Positions 42,585-55,170 are shown, numbered from the stretch's first letter. The stretch is DNA of 64,000 bases from Sphaerosporella brunnea (GCA_008704415.1 VXIS01000029.1:186001-250000), one strand, 5' to 3'. Made by a program: numbers and translations. The notes: generated by a model not told the origin, from the letters alone.

Positions 42585-44908
42585 ATGAGCGGTCCCGACA
42601 AGCCGGGCGACGCCCGTCATGAGCTCCGCCGGACTCGCTCCCACCTCGTTGGAAGTGACGGCATTTCCGACACGTTCCCAACTCAACTGCCGCGAGGACC
42701 TCCTGCCGCATTGCGTCCTGAGCGTTCCAAATCTCAGATGAAGCAGTGGTCCCCTTCCGATGAGGAGCAGGTGGGCGAAGACCTCAGACCTCTTGGCTCC
42801 CAACCCACGCCTTATAGCGTTCGAAGAGGTTCGGGGTTTAGGCATCCGCCCTTGTCGCCAGAAGGAGGAACCACACTTAGGGTTGATCCCTTCAAGGAGT
42901 TGTCAACCATTCGCCGCATGAGGTCAGACGATACGGCCCTCAAAGAGGTTGCGGCTGAAGAGGCTGCTTCGTCCCTGCGTCAACGCCCGTCGCTCCCATC
43001 CATGTGGACCCAAGAGCAAGGTCGGGTTGACAGTCGCCCTTCTCTTAGTACTTTGTTCCCTGGCAACAGCCTTTCCACTGGACAACCGACTGGCAGTTTC
43101 CAGCGCCACAGCAAAGACCTCACATACAGTTCGCGGCTTTCAAGTACCAGTCCTGGTCGGCAGACAGTAACAAGCGCAATGAGCGGATCCCTCCTTCACC
43201 ACACTCTTTCACAAGACGACATGCCATCATCGCATCCTCCGGGCGGCAGCCGCGCAAGCGACATCAGCCTCCATCAGACTGTTTCTAACCAGGAGACAGT
43301 CGATCATGACGCTATGGGGAAAGTTGTTCGGAGAGCCGAGGCGCTCCTGCACCTCGAACAGCCGAAGGATATTTGTGTTCCAGAGACTGGCAAACCCGTT
43401 CGCGAAATGACTGATGAGGAGTTCTGCAAGGAGTACCTTTCCCCAAGAAATTGTTCATCTAGTGTCGTTTCTAATGTGCCGCAGAATTGACTGGGAGGCT
43501 CGCCGTCGCTTGATCGCTCACAACACCCTGCGCAAAGAGACCGAGGGCAAAGGCATTATTGGAGCAGATGCTGCGACTGTTCTGGGACCGGTGGAGATGC
43601 GTAATCGGATGAACCTGAACAACGATAATATTCCGGATCCGTCAGTGCTTGCTCGTGCTAGATCCGCCTCCTCCGCCTACTCAGGAGCCGAGACGGCTTC
43701 CAGTCATAGCTCCGGAAGCCAGACCAAACGCCTGGGCTTCTTCAAGAGCCTGTCGCGTCGCACTTCCTCTGAGGTTCTCGCTCCCGAGCCGACTGCCCCA
43801 GACAACAGCAACCCTCTGCCTGCGCCTGTGGGAAAGAAGGGAAAGAAGACCTTGCGTGAAAAGTTGAGGATTCGTAAGAAGAGCAAAAACACAGCACCTG
43901 AAGAGCCTCCGACCGAGTTATTCGAGCAGGGTGAACGCATCATCAAGGGACTGGAAGAGGAGAAGGCGGGATGGCGCCGCAAGGAGCAGAACCCGGTTTT
44001 CCAGCAGAAGGACGACCCTTTTGAACGTGAACACCATTATGACAAGACAACCAAGCTCCTGGACGAGATTGGGCGTCTCGCCATCGTCAGTGACACTCCG
44101 GAGAACGCCGCTCGAAGAGAGTTGGAACCCGACGAGTGGGAGCAGTACCAGGAGGCCAAGAAGGGTAACAAGATTCGCCGTGGTCAGTACCTGCCATGAA
44201 ACAAGTGAGGAATAGAACTCTAACGAGTGCTCAGAAGCTACTGGCGCCGATTCAAACCTCCCTTCGACCGCGATGCCGCTCCCGTCGCAGAGCGACGCTT
44301 GCCGGGCTCTTTCGTCCTTGGGTGGGGCAAAGCTCGTTCCGGTCGTGGCGCCTGCGGCAAAAACCATCTCTGGCCCTGTTCCGGCGCAACCTGCTAGACA
44401 GGCTACTGTCGCAAGTGGGCTCGCGCGGACTGGCTGGGTCACCGAGATGGCCAGGCTCGGACCCAAGGCACTCCAGGACGTCGAAACACTGGGATATAAG
44501 GCTCACCTTACCCCGGAGGTTCGTGAAGGTGAGATATTGTCTGCGGATCGGTGGATTGGGGTTTTACGTTTATTAACTTTCGTAGATGTTCAGCGCACCG
44601 AGCGAGACAAGATGCCCTTGCTCCCCGAGAACTTGAGGCGCCACAAGCACGAAATCCAGAACATCATGGAGAAGAACGACAGTCACGAGCGCCGCAACGA
44701 GCTGATTCACTCGCACCCAGACAACTACACACCGCACGATGACAAATTGTCTCGTATGTCCGCCATGACCGAAGATATGCCCACCGAGGGGCGTTCACTT
44801 CTTCCGAGCCATCTCCGTCGCCACAGGAGCGCTATTGCCTCCATCATGGCGGGTACCACGACTCAGGCCGCTGAGGCCACTGCTACTGCCGCTGACCCCG
44901 AGCACTAG
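42585..44908 (+). CDS. Hypothetical Ser/Arg-rich protein, four exons, 720 aa
   Basis: Exons are 42585-43432, 43485-44182, 44235-44528 and 44586-44908. Introns are 52, 52 and 57 bp: GTACCT/CTAAT/CGCAG, GTCAGT/CTAAC/CTCAG and GTGAGA/TTAAC/CGTAG. All joins keep the frame, linking what would otherwise look like three genes. The first exon is Ser/Pro/Arg-rich, with phosphorylation-like sites (RRTRSHL, RSKSQMK). The second has a very basic helix (KKGKKTLREKLRIRKKSKN) and a later acidic helix. The last two exons contain a duplicated short motif, PLLPENLRRHKHEIQNIM and SLLPSHLRRHRSAIASIM, a notable internal repeat. No domain recognised; probably a cytosolic or nuclear scaffold. Confidence 0.7.
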
Positions 44909-45735
44909 TGTTCTCAGCATTTGATTGTCTTGCGTGTTTACTGTCTTGCTTTTTACGTCTTTTCATACTCAAAATCAATAGGCATGACTTCTGGTGATTA
45001 AACTCTGTTTTTCTGTTCCGTGTTCCTTTTCCTTTTGACATAGCGTTTCATGGAGCGGTGTTTGGGCGTTTTTGACATTATACCACCGAGTTGAGTGTTT
45101 TTTCCCCCTCTGTTTGAGACTAAGCACAAGTGCGCGCCCGGATACCACGGTCATATACGGTATGTACATAGGTATAGAGGAGTCTTAGGCATATTATCCC
45201 GCGTGGGAGTTGCGATGTATGTTCCGATCCAGCGGCCAAGTAGCGTACGCGGTCAAGCAGCCAGCACCCGGCTACTTAGTTGGTGAGGGAGGTCGAAAGC
45301 CGAGTGAGCAAACAGCCAGCTTGATGGCTGCCATGTCCGGTCTCTCCGGTGGGATCTCTCGCTTTCTTAGCCGCAGTCTCGGCCCAGTCGAGAACCACAG
45401 CGACACGCCGAGTCCACGACTGCTACGTATGACGCCAGGTTTCTGTGCCATGGGGAGCTTTTTTGAATGTTTGGTGTGAACAGGTTCCACCAAACTCCTT
45501 CGCGATGAGGGCGAGGAATTTTTGGGGACGGGTGAATGTTTTGCTCCTTACAGCCTTGCATCTATATGCTGAGACAAAAAAAGCCCGAGTCCTATTACAA
45601 TACTTAGGTTACACCGAGAATGCACCCCCTCCCATACAAGACTGTGGCAACTGAGTTGTGATTTCGTACGAATAAATGCGAAAAATTAACGCCCAACTTT
45701 TGAGCTCCCGAAAAAAAAAAAAACTCCATCCCCAT
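44909..45735. other. Intergenic region between convergent genes
   Basis: No supported gene. An A run lies at 45711-45723. Nothing else recognised. Confidence 0.45.
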
Positions 45736-47334
45736 CTAAACATCTGCCCTTATTATCTTCTCCTCCCTCTCGCCACTCCTAAACTTGCCTTCCGTCATCG
45801 CAACAGCTTGCTGATGAACCTTGCCCGCAAGGGCCTCACGGATTTCAGCCACGCTGCGGTTCTGCCATACGTTCCAGCCGCTCAGGCTGTACGGCCACAG
45901 CGGCTTGTTGAGATTGGTGGCCATCCAATTCTTATTCTCTACCTTACCGGGGCGAGAGGTGAGGACGTTGAGGTCGTACTGCAGGCTCTGGCAGTAACGA
46001 TCCAAATCCAAGTCGTTTACATCGTGGCCGAAGGGGTTTTCGATTTCCCGGCCGATGGCAGCGAGGCCAAGAATGATATAGGCTGAGGAAAATTCAACAT
46101 TGTGTTTTGGGACTTTGTTTGGGAAGAGAAGGCCTCACCTGCAACAATGGTGCCGGGAATGGCTACCCATTCGAGTTTTGCGTATAGCTGGAACGGGAGC
46201 ACAAGGACATAGAGCCAAGTGATCTGGGAGATGGCAATGGAGTAAGCCAGTGGCAGCGGAGTCTGCAGAACCCTGTCACAGCCGCCGTACGCATCCATCA
46301 AGTTGTTGAACGCATTGTAAACTTGGCCCTGCATGATGGCCGACTCCATGCAGCCCTCATCCATCGAGGACTTGATGAACTGTCCAATGTACCCGATAAT
46401 CTCGTACGGCAAGTTTCCGTGCTGCTTTCCCGCTTTTATCGCAGCCTTGTACGCCTTTCTTGGATTGCTCTCAAAGAATGGGATCCCGAGAAACTCGCCC
46501 CAGTTCCGGTCCCTCTCCGATAGCTCTAAGTTGTGGACGGTCGCGGGCTCATCAGAGGAACTCGCCGCCTTGGCGAATGTGTCCAGACCGTCAATCAGAG
46601 GCTTAAGGTCGGTGTAGTCGTACTCGATTTCGTGGCGCAGTTTATGCTTGCACGCCTGTGCGAAGGCAAGGATCAAGTTGATCGCCGAAAGCTTGGCTAA
46701 GATATCGTCCTTCTCGAATTCAGTGCCTGTGCGCTCCTTGCGGTGCACCCAGATGACATGCGCCAACTGCCGGCTGTGAAGCGTCAACAGCGCCCAATAC
46801 TTTCGGCCCTCTTGATACCGCTCATACGCTGTGGTACTCCGGAACGACAGCGCCAGCGCCACGACGAAACCGAGCACCGTCAACAGCAAAGAGTCTACTG
46901 CCAGTGAGTGCACCAGCTTGCTGATGACCACAATTGCGGTAGACCACGCAGCGATGAAGACCAGCGGAACCAGGAGCTTGGGGAGGATGCTGCCATGCAC
47001 CCGGATAAAGAAGGGGAGACGAGAGTGTTTGTTTGGATCGAGGGGACCGGCCTATGAACAGCGTTAGCCGCAGTCGCTTCGGGGTAGAAGTAGGACAGGT
47101 GCGCACAAAGTAGCTATCCAGATCCCAGGTTGCCCGCTGTGGCAGCGTTTTGTGCACCTCTGTTCGCTTCGACAGGACCGGGTGTATTGTACCCCCATCC
47201 GTGGACTTGCCGTGGCCATTCGTTCCATTTGAAATCTTACGTGAGTGCTTCGGCGATTGCGGCGGTGAAAGGAAGCCGCCGGATGTTTCTTGGCTATTTG
47301 GCGGACTTCTTCCGTCCGTGCCATTCGGCGTCAT
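45736..47334 (-). CDS. Bestrophin-family (UPF0187/RFP-TM) anion channel, 495 aa
   Basis: Exons are 47107-47334, 46139-47051 and 45736-46082. Introns are 55 bp (GTGCGC, CTAAC, CATAG) and 56 bp (GTGAGG, CTCAG), with frame kept. The disordered first 60 residues lead to DLDSYF, then the conserved entry AGPLDPNKHSRLPFF followed by IRVHGSILPK. TM segments are at about 100-122 and 127-146, and the family motif SFRSTTAYERYQEGRKYW at 145-162. Further hydrophobic segments precede exon 3, which supplies GLAAIGREIENPFG and HDVNDLDLDRYC, the acidic C-terminal signature of the family. Members are pentameric chloride/anion channels in eukaryotes; some bacterial ones carry cations. Location (plasma membrane or endomembrane) is not shown by sequence. 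Length fits fungal members. Confidence 0.92.
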
Positions 47335-49031
47335 CGCGGAGTTGTATCTGCAACCGAGATGGGCTCGCGCAAGGCAAATTCGGATTTAAGGTGAAGATCA
47401 CGGATGTGCCGACGAAGGGTGCGATTGGACAGCTAATAGGATCGACAGAACAAAGGGAAAGAAAGGAAAGGATAGGCAGCGGGGCCTTTTTAAGAAGTGA
47501 ACGGTTCTTCTGTACGGGAGGTCCAAACTAGCTGGTGGAAGAAGGGGTTTAGCTGGAAGAATAGAAGGAATGGAAGGAAGCCGGCGGTACAAATTGGTCG
47601 TTGTTTTTATGCCCCGACTCAGTTCGCGTTAGGCAGTTGCAGGGCGTTTTGGGGTGGAAGAGTTCTACTAGACAGTGACAGGGGCCCCGCAGGAAGGACT
47701 CGATGCCGACTAAGCAAATAATATATAGCCGGGGCCATGTTTCCAGTCGGCCCCCTTGCACGTAGGGTTGTTTCAAACCCGTTTGACGAATCGAAAAGAG
47801 CGAAAAGACAGCACAATTTGGCGGGGTGAGGAAAGCATCATAGCACATGAACAGATTTCTAGGCAGCAGAATCTTCCCTGTTCCGTTGATTACTCAACCG
47901 CAATCAAGCTTATTCAATCCCCATCGCGGAAAAAAACTTCGATTCAGATTTTAGTTTCGGGCCTGCAAGGGGGAGCTTGAGCTGGAATCCCAAGGGTGGG
48001 ACGCAGTAGGGTGGTATGTCGGGCTCGGAAATGCCTTTGCCCGAGCGTTGCTGCCTATCCCCGCATTCGCACCTGGCCGGAACGCAGTTGGGACATGCGA
48101 AACGTGTCGTCGCACATGCACTGCTGGCTGGCGTCGAGCGCGGCTAGCTAGAGCAGATGCTTCGTCTCAGAGCGCGCGCGATCTTTGCCGGCTACCGGCC
48201 CTCGTGAAATCCGGAATTTGAGCTTGTCGTGACGACAGCTTTTCGTCGTGCGGGAACACATCCCTATACACGCATGTATCTGCCTCGGCAGTGCTGGACT
48301 TTATCCGGAACAGTGGGTGGCGGCGGCCTGAGCGACGCCGGATTTTCTCTTCGGCCTGACTGTGGATTCAGGCGCAGGGGTGCGCTGAACCGCGCTTAGG
48401 ACACTGCAATAAGGTTTCCCATCAGGTTATATACCAACACAGAAGTTATCTTGAAAAGGAGAAGTGTCGGTATTACCAGCTTCTTCCCATCGCCTCAAGA
48501 ACAATTTTTTGTTCAAAAAAAAGACCGATCAAGATAGCGGCTCTTCCAACAGAAATTGAAAGGTAGATGTCTCAACGTTTTCGATGTTTGGGCAGGGTCG
48601 TTGGCAACGCGTATGCGCTGCCGCTAATGTGCAGCAAAGTGTTTTTTTTTTTCGCACACGGAAAAACACAAAACCCGCTAACGCTTTTCATTTACAACGC
48701 GATGAAGTGAGCAACAGTTTCAGGCGTCGGCATTGCCAGGTCTCCCAAAACAAAACTACACAAGTACATATGTAGTTTTCGGCCCCTTGAGACTTGCACT
48801 TCTTCCTATCACTTTTCACGTTTTTGCAACTTGTTCTCGTGGAATCGCCATATGCGTGGGTGAGTGCTTACTCGCTGAAGAACGGCGGGTGAGCTGGTAA
48901 AGCCGAACTGTGCTGTTCGCTACAACCTAGCCCTGGTGGTGCGGTAAACGTTCTGGCCCTGATGTTTAACTCATCGTCCACAGTTCTACATTCAAAATGG
49001 CATCAACGCAGTCCACATACGCAAAAACTTC
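47335..49031. other. 1.7-kb intergenic region
   Basis: It contains the bestrophin promoter and GC-rich sequence at 48050-48390. No coding support on either strand. Confidence 0.45.
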
Positions 49032-49454
49032 CTACACTTCCCATAATTCAGCAACAATCTCCCCGACAGCCTCACCTACAAGGCCCGCAAATTCACGCAA
49101 AGTCCAGCCATCACACACCGGTCCATCACGCACCCCTTCCCACCACAACCTTCTCGTCCAAAACCCTTCCTTCCACAACTCTCCCCGCTTCAACTCCTCC
49201 CACCCCGCCTCGACAGCCCCGCGAACCACCTTACCAGCCCCAGGCACATGCGTGAGAACCCACACCGCCAGCAACGCCAGCGTTACCGCGCACCCCAACA
49301 TAATGAACAATGCAGTCGTGACCACCAGGAACGTCAGCAGAATTATACACACCAGTGCTGTATGGAAAAAAAGCACGGGCTCGATGAGGGCTGAGAGGCC
49401 TGAGAGGGCTGAGAGCGGGAGCGGGAGCGGGACCCGGAGGATAGAGGATTCCAT
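49032..49454 (-). CDS. Small membrane protein with two adjacent hydrophobic segments, 140 aa
   Basis: The frame starts at ATG 49454 (MESSILRVPLPLPLSALSG). Residues 27-72 form a long hydrophobic region (FFHTALVCIILLTFLVVTTA, then LFIMLGCAVTLALLAVWVL), enough for two helices or a hairpin. An amphipathic Trp-rich tail follows (AGWEELKRGELWKEG, RLWWEG). This layout resembles ER or lipid-droplet hairpin proteins, but I see no diagnostic motif. The plus-strand frame over the same bases is Ser/Thr/Pro-rich and has no such pattern, so the minus strand was preferred. Confidence 0.5.
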   Translation of the reverse strand: MESSILRVPLPLPLSALSGLSALIEPVLFFHTALVCIILLTFLVVTTALFIMLGCAVTLALLAVWVLTHVPGAGKVVRGAVEAGWEELKRGELWKEGFWTRRLWWEGVRDGPVCDGWTLREFAGLVGEAVGEIVAELWEV

Positions 49455-50312
49455 TGTGTTTTTCTGATTGAGGGGGAGGGATGGAGGAAGGGAGGAGGGG
49501 GAGGGAGAGGAAGACACTGCGGCCGCCGTGGTCTAGTCGAATGACGACTTCATGCTGAATACATACCCCCCCTCCCAAGAAAAAAAAAATACAAAAAAAT
49601 TACAGACTAGCGATTTATTTGAAGGAAAGTACTTATACTTAAATTACTAAGTGCCGCATTTTTTGGAGCGAAAGGCGATGCGCCTTGGTGCGGAGTGAGA
49701 TTTTGGCAGCCGGCGGGTTAGGGGATGGGTTAGGTTTGAGTGACACATGGTGACTCGAAGGACTCGGAGGGGGAGGGAACCCAAGGAAATTGAGAAAAGG
49801 TAGACTGATGATGATAAGCTCGGCGCGGGCTAGGGTCTTTGGGTAAGCTTTTTGGCTACTGGCACGGCGCGGTCGTCGAGTGGGCGCGGCCGCCATATAT
49901 GGCTGAGTACGTTGGCCAAGTATAAAGTATGAATTGTCGGACGTCCGTCAGGAAGCGTGCCCTTGGCCAGGAGTCCGGTCATTTACAAAGTGGGCCCGCC
50001 CTTTGACGAAATGATCTAATTGCTCCCTGGACCGGAACGAATATGATATCTGCAAGGCTGCAAGGCTTGTTTGAACCTGCAAGCCCATGCAAACCAATAT
50101 CAAATCACGGCTGATTCAGACTCTCCTCTCGGGGGAGTGCTTGCCCACTAGCAGAGGATCCCAGTGCCAGAAAAAAAAAGTATGAAAAAAAGCAAAGGAA
50201 ATCTAAATACAGGTAAAGAAAAGTAAGTAGTTAAGTCAGTCATTGTGAAAACTAGCTTTAAATGGAAAAAGCTAAACACATGGTACAATATCCTCATGTT
50301 CTCGCCAAGAAT
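49455..50312. other. Intergenic region
   Basis: It contains A-rich runs at 49582-49600 and 50169-50190. No gene supported. Confidence 0.45.
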
Positions 50313-51554
50313 CTATTCCAAAGGTTCCCCCGGAAAAGGACTCTTCATTCCACCCTCCTGGATTGTAACGGAAGCCAAAACCTTTGTAGTCTCGTCAACG
50401 TCTGTATCCTTGACACCAGTAGCAACAATGGCGGTGTTCTCGACAGTACCCACCTTGTTCCGGAGTGTCTGCGCTATGCTCGAAGAGCGACTGCGGGCTT
50501 TGGACTTCTCCAAGCGTTCCTGGCTCTTGCGGCTGCCGGCCTCGGCGATGGCCGCAAGATTGACGATCGTGGACTCGACGTCGCTGAAGTCGCTGCCGGC
50601 ACCATCTTCGTCGCCAGCACCATCCGTTTCCGGAGTGTCGTCTCTAGCCCGGTTGATGTCGGCCGTGTCCTCGTCGGCCTCCTCTGGCAGCTTCATAGCT
50701 GCCTTCATATCCTTCCCAGTGGACGTCGGTATCTCGACTTTCCCGATATCCTGTTGGCTCCACCGACTATCCTTCCGCAAGCTCTGTCTCGGCCGCCCTC
50801 TCCTTGCCGGAGCCTGCTGCGGCTGCTGCTTCCGCATCCACATTTTCCCGAAGAATCTGGCCACGCCCGAAAGCGTCGGCACTGGCTCCTCGCCCATAAT
50901 CTTGGCTCCTATGCGCTTCAGCGAATTCGAAGAACGCATGCTGTTGGTTTGGTACTTTGGAAAGCTGGTGAGCTGCTCTTCGCCGCGGGGGAGAACGTCG
51001 AACTCGTCCCAGCCCGGGAGGTTGGAGCCGTGGATGCTGGTTACGCTGGCTACGCTCAAGGTGCTGTAGGTACGCTGGTGCATGAAACCACCAAGCGAAG
51101 GATCCCGTTGAGGTTCGCCTAGTTGCGCGGCTAGAGATGGGATCACCAATGGTCTTCGTGTGGGTGCATAGACCGGGTGCATAGGCTGCACGTTCTCGGC
51201 GTAAAGAGCGGCAGTAGGATAGTCAGGCCGTTGGCTTGGCGGTGCCATTGTGGGCAGGAAGGGGAGAGACGGTTTGGTGGGTGGCATGAAAGAGGATTTT
51301 GTCGCTGGCCGGAGATGAGCGGCGTAGTCTATTCCATCCACAGTGCTGGAAGCAGTCGTCTTGAAGGATTCTGGCTTCCGTGGACGTGGAAAAGGTGGTT
51401 CCGGCTGTGGTGGGAACCATTCTTCCGCCGGCTCTATCGGACTGGTGTCGATCTCCGGAAGCTGGAGCCTGTGGCTCTCCTTCGCCGCTGGCGTTGGAGA
51501 CATGGAAAAGATGTCGCCTTGAGACGCTGGGCCAGGGAGCTGTTCTTCCGACAT
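50313..51554 (-). CDS. Hypothetical Pro/Ser-rich protein, 413 aa or longer
   Basis: The frame starts MSEEQLPGPASQGD. It is Pro/Ser-rich to residue 130, with a central basic segment (RKQQPQQAPARRGRPRQSLR) and an acidic/Ser C-terminus; a short helix contains LSGVARFFGKMWM. No domain recognised. The coding part may extend upstream: on the minus strand a segment ending near 51649 can be joined with an intron (CTAAC branch, AATAG acceptor) in frame to the residues before this ATG, and a further exon through a GTACGT intron near 51843-51886. No upstream ATG is found for that longer model, so the shorter start was used. Confidence 0.55.
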   Translation of the reverse strand: MSEEQLPGPASQGDIFSMSPTPAAKESHRLQLPEIDTSPIEPAEEWFPPQPEPPFPRPRKPESFKTTASSTVDGIDYAAHLRPATKSSFMPPTKPSLPFLPTMAPPSQRPDYPTAALYAENVQPMHPVYAPTRRPLVIPSLAAQLGEPQRDPSLGGFMHQRTYSTLSVASVTSIHGSNLPGWDEFDVLPRGEEQLTSFPKYQTNSMRSSNSLKRIGAKIMGEEPVPTLSGVARFFGKMWMRKQQPQQAPARRGRPRQSLRKDSRWSQQDIGKVEIPTSTGKDMKAAMKLPEEADEDTADINRARDDTPETDGAGDEDGAGSDFSDVESTIVNLAAIAEAGSRKSQERLEKSKARSRSSSIAQTLRNKVGTVENTAIVATGVKDTDVDETTKVLASVTIQEGGMKSPFPGEPLE

Positions 51555-52664
51555 TGTAGGCTTAGTCTTCCAAGCTGCTATTGTAGGTTAGTTACTGCAT
51601 TTGAGAGGTGATGGGGAGATCCTACAAGATCTTAACGGACTAAGCCGGAAGGTTCCCGTGTGCGCTGGCGGCGTTCCCTTCGGTGTCGAAAGGCGACTGG
51701 CAGCAGCGGCAACCGTGCCCGGTGGCACCAGGACGGGAATGGTCTTGGTGCTCCGGACTGAACCGCTCGGCGTCTTGAGGGGCGAGCTACGGACCCGCGT
51801 GTTCTCGGTGCCTCTGGGATGGCTGCGGCACCCGAACTGTCAGCTCATTAAACACGCTATTCCAGTGCGCTACTGGACGTACCGAGGAGTAGCCATCGGG
51901 ATTGGGATCGAGGAATGGCCGCTGCTTGACGCGCGGGGGGATTTCATCGAGTTCACAGACACCGGAGACGTCATTATGTGGGATTTGCGAGGGAGGCGTG
52001 AAGTCTTTGGGTGGGCGAGCTTGCGGCGTTGTAAGTGTAGGGTTGGCAAGACATACATCGATTATCACTCGAGAGCGGATTGAAGCCGTCGGGGGTGTGG
52101 TGTGGCTGGGTTTATGAGGTTTGATTACATTCAAAATGAAAACTTTCGTGCTTCTGGGGTGTATCACCAAAAGTCACTCGATCTGTACTTTCAAAGCGGT
52201 CAAGGATGTCCATAGAATAGCTTAGACGGCTGACGACCTGGCTTTGACTCGTGAACGTATGGAGGGACGGCCCATGCGTGATATATCGATTGGTACTGAC
52301 ATGATCATAACACTCGTGCAGACATGCATGTCGGTCGAGTGCAACAGAGTATGTAACCCGATTATGCACCACCGCCGCGACGGCCCGCATTCCTCCCCGC
52401 AAACGTCAGACGTGTCAATAAACTCCATCCTCGCAGTTCACCAAAAGCCCCAGAGCGTCAAAATCTATGCACGCAGCCGAACATTGCGAAGCGGCCCATG
52501 GCATCGATCTTCGCCAAGCCATGCAAGGCAACGTACATATTTTAATACTCGTACCCGTGCTCTTCCGGAACACGCGACCTTCGTTTGTTTTTGTTTACAC
52601 CACACTGCCCTCCCATACATAACAAACTCACGTTTTATTCTTATCCCCCTCCCGACTACCTACC
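51555..52664. other. Ambiguous region: possible upstream exons of the 50313 gene
   Basis: Both strands have open frames at 51601-52170. The minus strand gives spliceable Pro/Ser-rich exons (see the 50313 entry) and the plus strand one 160-residue frame. Neither has enough support. The last 150 bp before 52665 are the leader of the plus-strand gene. Confidence 0.3.
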
Positions 52665-53579
52665 ATGCCGTCTTGTTTGACGTTCGACGACGACCGAGAT
52701 AACCGGCGCCACACACTTGTTGACGGCGGAAAACGAGCGGCGTACGTGATCACCGGCATGCAGCGGCTCGCGCCTGGGTCGATGGCTGATGGACCTCTGC
52801 CACCTACGCTGAAGGAGCGGTGTTCGAAGCTATGGAAGCGACTACGAGGGCGGAAGGAGGAGGTTGCGGCTGGTAAGCCGCCCATATCCCACCATGAGCC
52901 GATGATACTCACGCCCGCAGCCCCAGCAAACACCCCAGCTCCCGAAACCGAAACCGCAGCAATGCCGGCTCCAGCACAGAGGGAGGAAGCGACAGACGCA
53001 GCCAGCGATTCCGAAGCCGACGAAGAAGTATTCTACACTGGCCGTACCGTACCGACCCCCGCACCTACTCTGAGCGCCCTCAACATCGTCGACTCCAGTC
53101 TCGACTTGACAGCTCTTGCGGCAGTGGAGGCGGCGCCGCCGCCGCCTGCACCCACACCGCAAAAGAAGGACTCGGCTGAGGCACCCACTTCGAGGCCTTC
53201 TTCCGCCGACCAGGATGGATTCCGCCCTTCCGTTCGGAACCGGCGGCTGAGTACCGACCCGGCGGTGCGCTTCCGTGAGATCGCGGCTGAGTGGAAGAAG
53301 ATCGCTCCGGTACGGCACGCCCCAGGAGCAACACAAAACGCAAACTATGCTGATGAATAAACAGGCTGAGAGTGTGGCACGCCGGGACAGTACTATTCGG
53401 CTAGTCACCACGGAATCGGAGCTACAGGCGAAGCCTTTTCGGTAAGGGCATTTCCACCCAACGTCTACAAGAAGCAGAATCTGACTGTGCGAACCAGTCA
53501 TCCCGACACGGCAAAGCACGACTCGGCTGTGGATATTTCCCAACAAAAAACCGGCGGAGGAGGAGCACTTGGCGTGTAA
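52665..53579 (+). CDS. Hypothetical Ala/Pro-rich protein, three exons, 267 aa
   Basis: Exons are 52665-53309, 53365-53441 and 53498-53579. Introns are 55 bp (GTACGG, GCTGAT, AACAG) and 56 bp (GTAAGG, TCTGAC, ACCAG), and both keep the frame. The ATG follows a CT-rich leader (CCCTCCCGACTACCTACC). After a short ordered start (MPSCLTFDDDRDNRRHTLVD) and a basic helix (LKERCSKLWKRLRGRKEEV) the protein is Ala/Pro/Glu-rich disorder, then a conserved-looking helix (RFREIAAEWKKIAPAESVAR). The last exon is Gly-rich. No domain recognised; the two consistent introns support a real gene. Confidence 0.68.
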
Positions 53580-55170
53580 GGCTCGCGAAAAACCAGCTGC
53601 GAAACGACATATGAGGTGCACAACGTGTCTATCTTTCTTGGTTTCCTTTCAGTGCGATCATACGTTTCATTTGCTCGAGTACTTTCATGCGACGGGCGTT
53701 GTGCGAGTGTTTTTAAGCTCTATACCATACCAGTGATTTTGAAGCTTTTTTTTCTCACAAAGCACGGTGCTTTTAGGGTGACGATAAATGAAGATTTGTG
53801 ATCCCCGCACTTCCTTCAAACTGATTACCGAGGAACTCCGAAGCCACAGGGGGCTAGGTTTCATCACGTTTACAATTGGTCCGAACCGGTACTAACATGC
53901 GAGTGAAAAACTATGCCGCACCACAACTCTCTCCTCACGGCCGGTCACTCGGCGGAAATAATGAACGCGCGTCCTCGCCTCGATGGCATGCAGGATGGAA
54001 AAAACACTCCAACATCAACCCCTCGAGACGACCGAACTGATGCAAACTTGAGAAACCCGGGGAGAGACAATGCTCGATATTTCACCTGTTCAATTCCAAA
54101 ACCTGAGGCGTCGGCACCGGCCTCTCGCGAGGTCATTCGCCTTGGTGTCTAGATCACAGTCCTTCAATCCACGTCGATCACAATGGCGAGTACTATGCAA
54201 CGTCACTCGAGCTGTATACATAGCCTAAGAGAGGAAACAAAGGGCATACCATCTACAGCAGAAGGCATTTGCGTCATGCGGCCCCATTTCTGACACCGAG
54301 GGCCGCGGTCTTATCAACCAGCTTGGGGAATTTGCTCAGGACGAGGTGATGCAGGGTTTTAAGCCCATCGAGGCCCTCGCGATTGCCCTGAAGAACCTCT
54401 TGTGCATTGTTGGTTTTCGTGTGAAGAACAGGATATATCGTTTCAATGCACACCTAGCACAAGGATCAGGAGGAGTTGATGGCTTGCTAAGACTGTTTAT
54501 GACTAGCTGCGGAAGAGGGATGTGGCTATCCGTTGTTTGTTCACGAAATCAACTTTCGTGATTTGGTGTTACGGAGGTCGGCGATGTTCACTGCGGACGG
54601 GTATATGAAGACGCCATGGAGATTGCATTGGAAAGCCTAGGCTGGTTAAGTTGTAATGCACACCATTTATTCCTAAACATGTATGTTGTCTATTCAGTGT
54701 GATGGATTTCGTACCTGTTGTACTCGGTATCGGTTTCACTGCAAGCTGTCAGTTATAACACTTCAAAATCAGCCTAAATATGACCATGATAGCTTCAGTT
54801 TTCTATAAAGTAGCGTTCCCTACATGATTGCTTGGAACTTGAAGCTTCACAGACGTCAGATATTCCGATCCTCGCAAAGCCCCAGCAGCAAATGTCTCAA
54901 AAAAAAAAAAAAAAAACACAATCTGTGATTCCGTAAATCAGCCGCACTCACGCAATGTTTGGCCCACAAAATCACACTATCTGAAATCCAAAAGCTCACA
55001 GGAGGTAATGGGTCAAAAAAAAACAAAAAAAAAAAATACACAAAGCAAAAGGAAACCTGTTTGTCATTTCGAAATCATGTAGCCCCAATTTCCCAACCAA
55101 GACTACTCCTTGACCTGTCTCAGGCGTTGATCACACGTGCGGTGCGTGGTGAAGGAAGGCGGTGAGCGGG
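53580..55170. other. 1.6-kb region with possible decayed coding pieces
   Basis: A plus-strand frame at about 54256-54561 (containing LINQLGEFAQDEVMQGFKP and IEALAIALKNLLCIVGFRV) and a short piece near 54171-54227 read like protein but have no workable start or splice plan. They may be a degraded gene. A-rich tracts lie at 54900-54917 and 55015-55037. Confidence 0.3.

Noticed and set aside
48997..49467. Plus-strand Ser/Thr/Pro-rich frame
   Set aside because: The opposite strand gives a protein with two clean hydrophobic helices over the same bases; the plus frame looks like its shadow.
51601..52083. Plus-strand 160-residue frame
   Set aside because: No start context or splice support; the minus strand offers in-phase Pro/Ser exons leading to the 50313 gene, so neither is called firmly.
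53913..54561. Possible gene with several plus-strand pieces
   Set aside because: Pieces read like protein but no start and donor/acceptor plan keeps a frame; reported only as a possible relic.
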